NCBI GenBank assembly: GCA_910587335.1
Contig: CAJUMG010000016.1
Location: 28,485 to 42,010 of the forward strand
Length of the DNA: 13,526 nt
DNA from: an uncultured Oscillospiraceae bacterium
Lineage (GTDB): Bacteria > Bacillota > Clostridia > Oscillospirales > Ruminococcaceae
Reading direction: 5' to 3'
Positions 7,139 through 13,526 of the stretch are shown in pieces. A model generated the notes under the pieces. It made no database searches and was not told where the DNA came from. It worked only from the letters and a program-made list of their open reading frames with translations. Numbering within the stretch: position 1 is the stretch's first letter; every line of letters starts with the position of its first letter. A program made the position numbers and the translations under genes.

Positions 7139-8368
7139 TTACGATAGATCCGCCTTTTCTGACAAGGCCGATGCCCTAAACGCCTTTTTACCGAACAATA
7201 GAATCGCCGCCGCTATCCCTGCGAGAGCCGCCCCTTCCAGGCAAAAAGCCTGACCGGTGCCGTGTGTTTCACACAAATAGCTGAGGATGGGCGTAGCAGC
7301 GATCATCGCGGTGCTGAACAGAAGGGAGCCTACAGATATTAAAGTCGCCCGCTGATCGGATGGGAGGTCCCGGTTGATTTCTCCGCTGGTGGCAGTTTCC
7401 AGCACCAAAGAGAAAAAGCGGAGCAAAAAACCGCCGAATACGGACAAAACAGGCTGGAAGGAACCGACCATCAGAATAGACAGTGCGCTTAGTAAAGCAC
7501 AGGACCCGGCCAGACGGCCAAAGGAAAACCGAGCCGCCAGCCAGGGAGCGCATTTGGTTCCGGCCATGCCGCCAGCTTCGACAATCAGCAGGCAAACGCC
7601 AATCCACCCCAAGGAAATCCTTTGGGCGGAAAAATGCTGCTGTAAAAAGAAGATGGTCAGGGTGGCGCCGCACCCGGTCAGCGCATCCAGTGCCATTTTG
7701 GCGGCAATCGCCGGATGCTGCCGCAGAAAACAGACGCTGTCCCTTATCTGCCGCAGAATGTCCCGGCCAAGGGTGGACAGGGAAAAGTGGGGACGGTTTT
7801 TTTGCACCTGGGTAACAACCGGTTCCTCCATCTTGCCGGCGATGAGCGCGCTTATGCCGGAAAAGACCATGTTGCAGCAATAGGATAGAACATAGCCGAT
7901 CCGCCCGGCAATCCCGGTAGTCAGCTTGGAAAGACTGACGGCAACGCTGCATAAAAAGCGTTGGTTGGAATTGACCGACAGGTACTGGCTTTCCTCTCCA
8001 CAAGCTTTCAAACTGTCATAGGTCAGCGCGTCCCGAGTGCCGGAGTCCAGATTGTAGCCCAAGGTGGTGAACACCATTGCCAGGCAAAGACTGGGCAGAT
8101 TCCAGGCGGTCAGCGTTAAAAAAGCAGCCAAAATGGTGCACAGATAGCTGGCAATCAAGGTCTTTTTGCGTCCGAACAGATCGGCAATCGCCCCAGAGGG
8201 AATCTCGAACAGAAAGCTTGCAATGTGGAACACCGTCTCAGCGATTCCTACATCCATTAGGGAGAATCCCCGCTGTAGCAAAAAGATAATCCAGACGCCG
8301 TCGGTCAAAGAGAAGGTGCCGAAAATTTCCAGCAGATAGAGCAGCCGGATTTGTTTTTTCAGTTTCAT
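7139..8368 (-). CDS. MFS transporter (DHA3-like)
   Basis: This 409-residue hydrophobic protein belongs to the major facilitator superfamily. The signature FEIPSGAIADLFGRKK (residues 54-69) is the motif-A variant seen in many Bacillota DHA3-type transporters. The chosen start at 8368 is preceded by GAAAGGG at 8 bases. The frame stays open another 47 codons upstream, but that stretch crosses a terminator hairpin and lacks membrane-protein character. It is not closely similar to the exporter at 4278. No TetR-type operator is seen here. Instead a short ORF and a strong terminator stand just upstream, with no convincing promoter between terminator and gene, suggesting control by attenuation or read-through (inference). 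The substrate is unknown. Confidence 0.85.
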   Translation of the reverse strand: MKLKKQIRLLYLLEIFGTFSLTDGVWIIFLLQRGFSLMDVGIAETVFHIASFLFEIPSGAIADLFGRKKTLIASYLCTILAAFLTLTAWNLPSLCLAMVFTTLGYNLDSGTRDALTYDSLKACGEESQYLSVNSNQRFLCSVAVSLSKLTTGIAGRIGYVLSYCCNMVFSGISALIAGKMEEPVVTQVQKNRPHFSLSTLGRDILRQIRDSVCFLRQHPAIAAKMALDALTGCGATLTIFFLQQHFSAQRISLGWIGVCLLIVEAGGMAGTKCAPWLAARFSFGRLAGSCALLSALSILMVGSFQPVLSVFGGFLLRFFSLVLETATSGEINRDLPSDQRATLISVGSLLFSTAMIAATPILSYLCETHGTGQAFCLEGAALAGIAAAILLFGKKAFRASALSEKADLS

Positions 8369-8417
8369 ACATATAACCCTTTCACAGAAATTTGACTGAT
8401 GAAAAGGGAATAGATGC

Positions 8418-8450
8418 AAAAAAGCGCATGGCCACAGGCCATGCGCTTTT
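8418..8450 (-). terminator. intrinsic terminator ahead of the MFS gene, possible attenuator
   Basis: Stem AAAAGCGCATGGCC (8420-8433) and GGCCATGCGCTTTT (8437-8450) is a perfect 14-base inverted repeat with loop ACA. On the minus strand the G/C-rich core is followed by six T. It lies 52 bases upstream of the MFS start and 37 bases after the stop of the 28-codon ORF. It could simply end the PH-like gene's transcript, or act as a regulated terminator. Confidence 0.85.
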
Positions 8451-8486
8451 CGTCCGGCCCCAAACTGCCGGGCAAAGAACATGCCG

Positions 8487-8573
8487 TCACCATCGAAAAA
8501 TAGACGCACCTATCCCTTGGGCGGCATATCGGTTCCCATTGGAAATATATACCATTCGCATTTTCCAGCCCAT
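8487..8573 (-). CDS. putative 28-codon leader peptide
   Basis: This short ORF is read on the minus strand from ATG at 8573 to TGA at 8489-8487; it begins MGWKMRMVY and ends ASIFRW. Its ribosome binding site is excellent: AAAGGAG with 9 bases spacing. It lies between the end of the PH-like gene (39 bases upstream) and the terminator at 8418-8450. I do not recognise the peptide. ATATGCCG within it (8529-8522) can pair with CGGCATGT just after its stop (8486-8479, one G-T pair), so a ribosome on the ORF would alter the RNA fold. This fits a translation-sensing leader for the downstream transporter, but I found no convincing antiterminator helix. A chance ORF remains possible. Confidence 0.4.
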   Translation of the reverse strand: MGWKMRMVYISNGNRYAAQGIGASIFRW

Positions 8574-8612
8574 GAATTGGTGCTCCTTTCGATGATTTTC
8601 TTTCTATGCTTC

Positions 8613-8936
8613 TTATAGCGCCTGAACGCCTACCTGCCGCAGCCAGTTTTGCAGATCCTTAGCGGGAAAGCCGGTAAGAGGGTAATCCTCACCCGCCTGG
8701 CTGTGGATGGTAACCTGGGTGATAAAAAGCGTTTTTTTAACAGTAAAGCCCTTGATCTCTGCCAATGGAAGATCCATGAGGGCGGTTCCGGATAGATCCA
8801 TATAAAAACATACCCGTTTATTTGTCACATAGATTTTTCCCTGAAAAGGCTTTTTAGTCAGTCCTTGTTTTTGGAAAAGTGACATTGCACCGTTGCCGAC
8901 TAAAGCTTCGTCGGGAGCTGGTTGAAACTTTGCCAT
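8613..8936 (-). CDS. GRAM/PH-like domain protein
   Basis: This 107-residue protein is probably cytoplasmic. The pattern FQGKIYVTNKRVCFYM, followed by LPLAEIKGFTVKKT and a short alternating strand, is that of the GRAM/bacterial-PH fold, which spans most of the protein. The C-terminal helix (DLQNWLRQVGV) also fits a PH-like fold. The molecular role of bacterial members is generally unclear. The start at 8936 is chosen because GGGAGG stands 7 bases upstream; the frame is open 16 codons further up, but those would overlap the promoter. It has its own strong promoter, inside the 3' end of the preceding peptidase gene. The 28-codon ORF and a terminator follow it. Confidence 0.7.
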   Translation of the reverse strand: MAKFQPAPDEALVGNGAMSLFQKQGLTKKPFQGKIYVTNKRVCFYMDLSGTALMDLPLAEIKGFTVKKTLFITQVTIHSQAGEDYPLTGFPAKDLQNWLRQVGVQAL

Positions 8937-8974
8937 AGAAAAGCCTCCCAAAAAACAATTGTCGAGATAAAGAT

Positions 8975-9004
8975 AGTATAGCACAGATTACAGCATCTGG
9001 TCAA
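8975..9004 (-). promoter_or_regulatory. promoter of the GRAM/PH-like gene
   Basis: On the minus strand, TTGACC (8999-9004), an 18-base spacer and TATACT (8975-8980), with TGC just before the -10 (extended -10). The -35 lies within the last codons of the upstream peptidase gene. Confidence 0.75.
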
Positions 9005-10415
9005 GCTCGATCAGCGCACGGACATATACCCGCATATTGAGCAGCAGATTGGGGATGTCGCAGTATTCGTCGGCCTGATGGGCGCCGCCCTTGGCAAAGC
9101 CGAACAGCCGCACGCGCCCGGGAACGGTAGCGCCGTAGGGGATGGCGTTGGGCAGGCGGCGGGCATAGGTTCCGCCGTCCTTTAACGGCTCAATGTCCGG
9201 CTGCTCCAGCGCATCCCGGGAAACCTCGATCAGCTTTTGGGCAAAGGGATTGTCCAAGGAGATGTAGAACGGATCCAGGTTGCTGAAGGATTCCAGCTCC
9301 ATAGGAGAAGCCTCCCACGCGGCCTTAATACCGGACAGCACCTTGTTCTGATCTGCCAAGGAGGGATAGCGGATATCAGGATAGAAACAGACGTGGCCTT
9401 CCTCCATGCGGATCATGTTAAACGAGCAGCGCAGCGGACCGTTGGGCTCATCATTGCAGGCAATGCCCATTTTTTCGCCCCGATAATCGTCCGAAACATC
9501 CGCCATCCAGTCTAAAACCTCCTGGCCGTTGCCGGTGAGCAGACCGCTGCCCGCTAAAACCTTGCACAGACGGGCGGTGGCGGTCCAGGTGCCGATGGGA
9601 TCGCGGACAACCTTGTTTTCGTCCTTTTCCACCGTGATCTTCACACCATTTTCCACTGCCTCTACCGAGGTTTTTTCGAATTTCTCCAACGCCTTTTTGG
9701 CATGCTCCGGCTCTACACCCTCCAGTACCGCCCAGGCGATGGGGGAACCGGCGTTGACCGCCAATCCGGACCACATATCTTTCAGGTTGCCGGTCATCTT
9801 CGGGGATTTGAGCACCGACTTGGTAATGCCCTTTTCCGCATAGGTGATGGGGTATTTGGCATCCGGGACCAGAGAGAATTTGGGGCATTTTTCCCGGGCC
9901 AGAAACTCGGGAATGTCATTCATGCCGATCTCCTCGTTCATGCCAAAGACCAGCATCACATTATTTTTTAGCTTGATGTCATGCTCTTTTAAGTAGCGCA
10001 TGGCGTACAGGGCCATAATGCCGCAGGACTTGTTGTCCGCAGTGCCTCGGGCGAACAGATATTTCCCGTCCTCGGACAGAATTGGGTCAAAGGGATCGTG
10101 GGTCCAGCCCTCCCCTTCAGGAACGATATCCATATGAGAGAAAATGCCGATGGAATCGTTGTCCGTATTGTTTCCGTAGACGGCGCTGCCGCAGAAATTA
10201 TCGTAGTTGCGGGTTTCAAAGCCGTAGCGGCTGGACATTTCCAGCGCTTTGTCCAGCATCTGGCGGCAAGCCGCTCCAAACGGTTTTTCCGGGTCCTGCT
10301 TGTTCATGATGCTGACGCTGCGAATGCGGCAGACCTCGGAGACATCGTCGATGAATTCCTGCCGATGGTCCGCAGCCCACTGGTCTACCTCGCTGTAAAG
10401 CTTTTTCCAATCCAT
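8988..10415 (-). CDS. M20-family metallodipeptidase (PepV-like), copy 2
   Basis: This 475-residue protein is close in length to PepV. The di-zinc set of M20 enzymes is visible: His94 and catalytic Asp96 in SHMDIVPEGEGW, bridging Asp127 in GTADNKS, catalytic Glu161 and ligand Glu162 in NEEIG, Asp185 in VPDAKYP and His446 in GGAHQADEY. It should hydrolyse dipeptides or short N-acyl amino acids in the cytoplasm. The usual lid-domain histidine segment (GxxxHxxxP then NA) is not recognisable; GTWTATARL stands where it would be expected. The start at 10415 is favoured by GAAGGA about 8 bases upstream and by alignment with the paralogue's MDWK start. It lies 22 bases after the paralogue and is probably its operon partner. 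Confidence 0.88.
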   Translation of the reverse strand: MDWKKLYSEVDQWAADHRQEFIDDVSEVCRIRSVSIMNKQDPEKPFGAACRQMLDKALEMSSRYGFETRNYDNFCGSAVYGNNTDNDSIGIFSHMDIVPEGEGWTHDPFDPILSEDGKYLFARGTADNKSCGIMALYAMRYLKEHDIKLKNNVMLVFGMNEEIGMNDIPEFLAREKCPKFSLVPDAKYPITYAEKGITKSVLKSPKMTGNLKDMWSGLAVNAGSPIAWAVLEGVEPEHAKKALEKFEKTSVEAVENGVKITVEKDENKVVRDPIGTWTATARLCKVLAGSGLLTGNGQEVLDWMADVSDDYRGEKMGIACNDEPNGPLRCSFNMIRMEEGHVCFYPDIRYPSLADQNKVLSGIKAAWEASPMELESFSNLDPFYISLDNPFAQKLIEVSRDALEQPDIEPLKDGGTYARRLPNAIPYGATVPGRVRLFGFAKGGAHQADEYCDIPNLLLNMRVYVRALIELDQML

Positions 10416-10437
10416 GGGGATCATCCTTCTTTCCTTA

Positions 10438-11898
10438 TTATTTCGAATACATTTCGTCCAATTCAATCAGCGCCCGAACATATACCTGCATATTGAGTAG
10501 CAGATTGGGGATGTCGCAGTATTCGTCGGCTTGATGGGCGCCGCCTTTGACCATGCCAAACAAACGGACGCGGTCCGGCACCGTTGCGCCATATGGAATG
10601 GCATTGGGCAGAACCTCCGCATAGGTGCCGCCGTCGGTCAGGTAGGGGATGTCGTCCCGGCCCAGCACCTCTTTAGCCACCTGCGCCAGCTTTTCCACCC
10701 GCGGGTCCTTGGGGTCGATGTAGTAGCCATCCATCAGGCGGCGCTGCCGTACTTCCATGGGAGAAGCAGCCCAATTTTCCTCGATTTTGGCGTGAAGCTT
10801 TTCCTTGTCAGCCAAAGAGGGCCAGCGAAGATTGGTGTACAGCACGATTCTGCTGTCCTCGAAACGAATATAGTTAAAGCGGATAGACAGAGGATCGCCA
10901 GGGCCGTCGTTACAGGCGATGCCCATATGCGCGCCGGTGGCGTCGGAGGTGTACCAGGCCATCCACTCCAAAGCTTCAACCGCTTTGCGATCCGGGATCA
11001 GGCCGCATTTTGCCAGTACATGACACAGCCGGGCGGAGGCAGTGATCTTCTCATCCTTCGAGACAACAATCTTGACGTTGCCGTTTTCCAGTACTTCCAC
11101 CCGGGTATGATCGTAGAACATGGTAGCAAAGCGGGCTACCTCCGGGTCAATGCCGCTTAAAATGGCGTAAGCTTCATCCGTTGGTACACTGACAGTGGGT
11201 CCGCACCATTCGTCGGTCCGGCCGGAATAGATGTCCACAATGTTGCTGCTATCCAGCTTAGCGGATTGCAGACCGTAGCGAGAGCTGCCCGATTCAGCGA
11301 TACATACCGGATATTTGGAGTCGGGCACCAGATAGATCTTCGAGGGCTTTTCCCGCTTTAACAGCTCCGGCATATCCTTCATGCCGATTTCCTCGTTCAG
11401 ACCGTAAACCAGCATGACGTTGTTTTTTAGCTTGATATCATGCTCTTTTAAGTAGCGCATGGCGTATAGAGCCATGATGCCGCAGGACTTGTTATCACAG
11501 GTTCCCCGGGCGAACAGATATTTTCCATCCTCGGACAAAACCGGGTCAAAGGGATCGTGGGTCCATCCGCCGCTGGCCGCGTTGGTGCCGCAAAAATCCT
11601 CCGGCACAATGTCCATATGGGCCACAATGCCGATGGAGTCGTTGTCCGGGTTGTTGCCGTAGACGGCGCTGCCGCAGAAATTATCGTAGTTGCGGGTCTC
11701 AAAGCCGTAGGCAGCGGACATTTCCAGCGCCTTGTCCAGCATCTGGCGGCAGGCCGGTCCGAAAGGCTCGGTGGCGCTGTCCGGATTATAGTAGCTGGTG
11801 CTGCGGATGCGGCAAACATCCGAAATATCCTTGACAAATTCTTCGCGATGGGCTTCGGCCCATTTAGCAACGTCAGCGCAGAGTGTTTTCCAATCCAT
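10438..11898 (-). CDS. M20-family metallodipeptidase (PepV-like), copy 1
   Basis: This 486-residue protein is a paralogue of the following gene, aligned almost end to end. Metal and catalytic residues are kept: His94, Asp96, Asp135 in GTCDNKS, Glu169-Glu170 in NEEIG, Asp193 in VPDSKYP and His455 in GGAHQADEY. It differs by an insertion near residues 101-111 (DFCGTNAASGG), next to the active-site loop, and by a divergent lid domain (about 200-290), so substrate range probably differs. Like its sister it lacks a clear lid histidine motif. The start at 11898 matches the sister's MDWK opening. The nearest Shine-Dalgarno (AAAGGA) is about 13 bases away, a little far. It is transcribed from the promoter at 11980-12008 and is the first gene of the pair. 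Confidence 0.88.
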   Translation of the reverse strand: MDWKTLCADVAKWAEAHREEFVKDISDVCRIRSTSYYNPDSATEPFGPACRQMLDKALEMSAAYGFETRNYDNFCGSAVYGNNPDNDSIGIVAHMDIVPEDFCGTNAASGGWTHDPFDPVLSEDGKYLFARGTCDNKSCGIMALYAMRYLKEHDIKLKNNVMLVYGLNEEIGMKDMPELLKREKPSKIYLVPDSKYPVCIAESGSSRYGLQSAKLDSSNIVDIYSGRTDEWCGPTVSVPTDEAYAILSGIDPEVARFATMFYDHTRVEVLENGNVKIVVSKDEKITASARLCHVLAKCGLIPDRKAVEALEWMAWYTSDATGAHMGIACNDGPGDPLSIRFNYIRFEDSRIVLYTNLRWPSLADKEKLHAKIEENWAASPMEVRQRRLMDGYYIDPKDPRVEKLAQVAKEVLGRDDIPYLTDGGTYAEVLPNAIPYGATVPDRVRLFGMVKGGAHQADEYCDIPNLLLNMQVYVRALIELDEMYSK

Positions 11899-11928
11899 GA
11901 TTAAGCATTCATCCTTTCCATAATGGTT

Positions 11929-11958
11929 CTTTTGCCATATGCAAAAAACGGGCAAAAG
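11929..11958 (-). promoter_or_regulatory. inverted repeat in the 5' leader of the dipeptidase pair
   Basis: CTTTTGCC (11929-11936) and GGCAAAAG (11951-11958) are perfect 8-base complements. An alternative shorter hairpin uses TTTTGC with the GCAAAA lying between them, so two exclusive folds are possible in the leader RNA. It could equally be a DNA-binding site downstream of the promoter. Confidence 0.35.
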
Positions 11959-11979
11959 ATGTCCTATGTCGTTATATAC

Positions 11980-12008
11980 AGAATACCATATTCACCTGTC
12001 GCCGTCAA
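11980..12008 (-). promoter_or_regulatory. promoter of the dipeptidase pair
   Basis: On the minus strand, TTGACG (12003-12008), a 17-base spacer and TATTCT (11980-11985), with TGG just before the -10 (extended -10). The predicted start near 11973 gives a leader of about 75 bases. It lies directly after the terminator of the deglycase gene. Confidence 0.8.
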
Positions 12009-12046
12009 TGATTTTGGAGCAGACTGCAAGATATTGCCCGAAAAGC

Positions 12047-12082
12047 GCAAAGAAAAGAAGGCCCCGCCAAGGCGGGACCTTC
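12047..12082 (-). terminator. intrinsic terminator of the deglycase genes
   Basis: On the minus strand, GAAGGTCCCGCC pairs with GGCGGGGCCTTC (12071-12082 with 12057-12068, one G-T pair), followed by TTTTCTTT. It starts 9 bases after the stop codon of the gene at 12091. Confidence 0.9.
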
Positions 12083-12090
12083 CCCCAATT

Positions 12091-13086
12091 TTAATAGGAC
12101 AGCTGACGATAGTATCTTCTAATGGCCAGCGGATGTTTGCCCGCCTCTTCCTGATAAGCCTCGATCCGGCTGGTAAAGCAGTGCATAACCAGCGGAGAGA
12201 ACAGGCCGCGGAACTTGGGATCTACATTGGGCAGCGGCAGAGAAGCGGTGTCGAACTTATAAACATTGTTACAGATGGTGTGCAGGAATTTTTCCACCCG
12301 CTCCATCTGCGGACGGGTTTCGTCTTCGCCGAAAAACAGCAGAACCGTGTCGTCCCGCTCAATGACCTCCAAGGTGCCGTGGAAAAAGTCGCCGGCGGTA
12401 ACGGATTTGGTGCGCATCCACTGCATCTCTTCCATAATGCACATAGCGTAGGAGTAGGTGGGACCCCACAGGTTGCCGGAACCGATCAGATACTGGATTT
12501 TGTCATCCCGGTGAGCTCTGACATAAGCTTCGCAATACTCGTCTGCCTGTTTCTCCGCATAAGGCAGAACGTCGACCAGATTCTCCAGATTTTTGACCAT
12601 CTCGTCATATTCCGGATAATCCCCTTTGTTATAAGCAAAGCGCAAAAGCATCATGTAAAAGATCAAATCGCCGTAACCCTCGATGGAGTAGTCGGCCATC
12701 TCCACCAAAGGGGTGTTGGGCGCGCCGACAACCGAGATCACCCGGGCGCCAACCTTTTTCGCGGTTTCAACCGTCTCCACAACCTCTTTGGTGTTTCCGG
12801 TGGCGGAGGTCACGATCAAAACAGAGTCTTTACCGAATTTTTTGTTGCCTTCGGTGTTGAAGTCAGCAGCGTGCTCTACATAGAAGGGAAAGGAGGCGAT
12901 GGGCTTTAAGGTCGCTTCATAGCTCCAGGCCTGGGTCAAAGTGCCGCCAACGCCGACAAAGAAGAGGTTGGAAAAGCCCTCTTTGCAGATTTTATCCACA
13001 ACGGCGATTACATCGTCTTTTTTGGCCATTGCCTTTTTGCCCATTTCCAGAGATTTTTCCGGATTGTAGTTTAACAGAGTAGGCAT
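12091..13086 (-). CDS. SIS-domain sugar-phosphate deglycase (FrlB/FraB-like)
   Basis: This 331-residue protein has two SIS phosphosugar-binding domains. Phosphate-binding features are GVGGTL (45-50) and TSATGNTKE (93-101). The second half follows the FrlB pattern: MEEMQW, then GDFFHGTLE, then ending IRRYY. Glu220 and His236 are 16 residues apart, as are the catalytic Glu and His described for FraB, so the active site looks intact. FrlB enzymes split fructosamine 6-phosphates (from Amadori products such as fructoselysine) into glucose 6-phosphate and an amine; the exact substrate is not determinable here. The start is fixed by a perfect AAGGAGG 8 bases upstream. It is a tandem paralogue of the gene cut by the window edge, and the dipeptidase pair follows after a terminator. 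GlmS-like isomerase activity is unlikely because no glutaminase domain is present. Confidence 0.82.
   Translation of the reverse strand: MPTLLNYNPEKSLEMGKKAMAKKDDVIAVVDKICKEGFSNLFFVGVGGTLTQAWSYEATLKPIASFPFYVEHAADFNTEGNKKFGKDSVLIVTSATGNTKEVVETVETAKKVGARVISVVGAPNTPLVEMADYSIEGYGDLIFYMMLLRFAYNKGDYPEYDEMVKNLENLVDVLPYAEKQADEYCEAYVRAHRDDKIQYLIGSGNLWGPTYSYAMCIMEEMQWMRTKSVTAGDFFHGTLEVIERDDTVLLFFGEDETRPQMERVEKFLHTICNNVYKFDTASLPLPNVDPKFRGLFSPLVMHCFTSRIEAYQEEAGKHPLAIRRYYRQLSY
12386..12431. repeat. 46-base block identical to 13481-13526 in the sister deglycase gene
   Basis: Direct repeat covering the codons of the active-site stretch from MEEMQW to GDFF. Both copies are identical over 46 bases, and identity may continue beyond the window edge. 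Confidence 0.9.
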
Positions 13087-13120
13087 TGTAGAATCCTCCT
13101 TAAAAAATTGCTTAGAAATC

Positions 13121-13162
13121 TTTCCAAAAAAGCGCCGGGAAACCCCACGGCGCTTTTGGAAA
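13121..13162 (-). terminator. stem-loop between the two deglycase genes
   Basis: GCGCCG (13132-13137) pairs with CGGCGC (13148-13153). Flanking A/T pairs and an outer TTTCC/GGAAA extend the stem, and six T follow on the minus strand. It has terminator form, but no convincing promoter lies between it and the next gene (start 13086). It probably acts as a leaky or processing site that sets the relative expression of the two genes. Confidence 0.7.
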
Positions 13163-13185
13163 ACAAAGGTATAATCCCAAACAGA

Positions 13186-13526
13186 TTAATAATCCAGTTT
13201 TCTGTAGTATCTTCTGATGGGCATCGGATGTTTGCCGTATTCCTCCAGGTATACACCGATTCTGCCGGTGATGCCGCTGAGAACGATGGGAGAGAACAGG
13301 CCGCGGAACTTCTTGTCAATGCCGGGCAGCTCGTATTTCGCGGTGTCGAATACGGTTACGTTTTTGCAGATGGTGTGCAGGAATTTCTCTGCGCGCTCCA
13401 TCTGCGGACGGGTGGCGTCTTCACCGTAGAACAGGATAACACTGTCGTCCCGCTCGATCACTTCCAAGGTGCCATGGAAGAAGTCGCCGGCGGTAACGGA
13501 TTTGGTGCGCATCCACTGCATCTCTT
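13186..13526 (-). CDS. SIS-domain deglycase (FrlB/FraB-like), C-terminal part, cut by window edge
   Basis: Only the last 113 or so codons are present; the N-terminal half lies beyond position 13526. The Met at 13521 is internal, since the frame stays open to the edge with a preceding Glu codon. The sequence mirrors the downstream paralogue: the same active-site stretch with Glu (13522-13524) and the His of GDFFHGTLE, a related PQMER-KFLHTICKN segment, and an end at IRRYYRKLDY. Divergence is concentrated after the shared block (for example FDTAKYELPGIDKKF). It is presumably the first of two tandem genes with related substrates, such as different fructosamine 6-phosphates (inference). Confidence 0.8.
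   Translation of the reverse strand, partial: EMQWMRTKSVTAGDFFHGTLEVIERDDSVILFYGEDATRPQMERAEKFLHTICKNVTVFDTAKYELPGIDKKFRGLFSPIVLSGITGRIGVYLEEYGKHPMPIRRYYRKLDY

Noticed and set aside
8369..8509. N-terminal extension of the second MFS protein by 47 residues.
   Set aside because: The extension crosses a strong terminator hairpin and lacks a ribosome binding site; GAAAGGG precedes the ATG at 8368.
8487..8573. TGA of the 28-codon ORF read as selenocysteine to join it to the downstream frame.
   Set aside because: The frame beyond runs through the terminator hairpin, has no family resemblance, and no selenocysteine-type stem with the right placement is evident.
11923..12909. A 328-codon open frame on the plus strand opposite the deglycase gene.
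   Set aside because: It runs antisense to a clearly recognised SIS-domain gene, shows no known domain and has no ribosome binding site; it is a coding shadow.

Overview
The window reads as chromosomal DNA of a Gram-positive, low-to-mid G+C anaerobe of the Bacillota, plausibly a gut Oscillospiraceae/Clostridia member. This is an inference from AGGAGG-type ribosome binding sites, many intrinsic terminators, sigma-A type promoters, a membrane-tailed D-Ala-D-Ala carboxypeptidase, an FrlB-like deglycase family and PepV-like dipeptidases. No rRNA, tRNA, CRISPR array, transposase or integrase is visible. Both window edges cut through genes.

Left part (1-3409). The tail of a penicillin-binding-protein-5-like carboxypeptidase is followed 28 bases later by a nitrilase-superfamily amidohydrolase. 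A shared bidirectional terminator separates it from a convergent O-acetylhomoserine sulfhydrylase (metY), which has a clear promoter. A 329-base gap holds that promoter, a divergent promoter, and a long leader in front of a small papain-like (YiiX/YaeF-type) protein.

Middle (3410-5660). This is a compact regulator/efflux cassette: a TetR-family repressor and a DHA3-type MFS exporter. Each has its own promoter overlapped or abutted by a dyad operator sharing the core ACCGACGGT, so autoregulation and repression of the pump are predicted. The terminator of the repressor gene also contains the -35 box of the pump promoter.

Right-middle, minus strand (5667-8936). In transcription order: a GRAM/PH-like small protein with a strong promoter, a 28-codon ORF with an excellent ribosome binding site, a strong intrinsic terminator, a second MFS transporter, and a secreted transglutaminase-like protein. 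The small ORF plus terminator ahead of a transporter resembles a ribosome-controlled attenuator. That is the least ordinary arrangement here, but it is unproven.

Right end, minus strand (8988-13526). Two tandem FrlB/FraB-like sugar-phosphate deglycases (one cut by the window edge) are followed by a strong terminator. After it comes a separately promoted pair of tandem PepV-like M20 metallodipeptidases. Together these suggest catabolism of glycated (Amadori) amino acids or peptides: peptidases would release or trim peptides, and deglycases would split fructosamine 6-phosphates into glucose 6-phosphate and an amine. Both pairs carry long identical DNA stretches, pointing to recent duplication or gene conversion.
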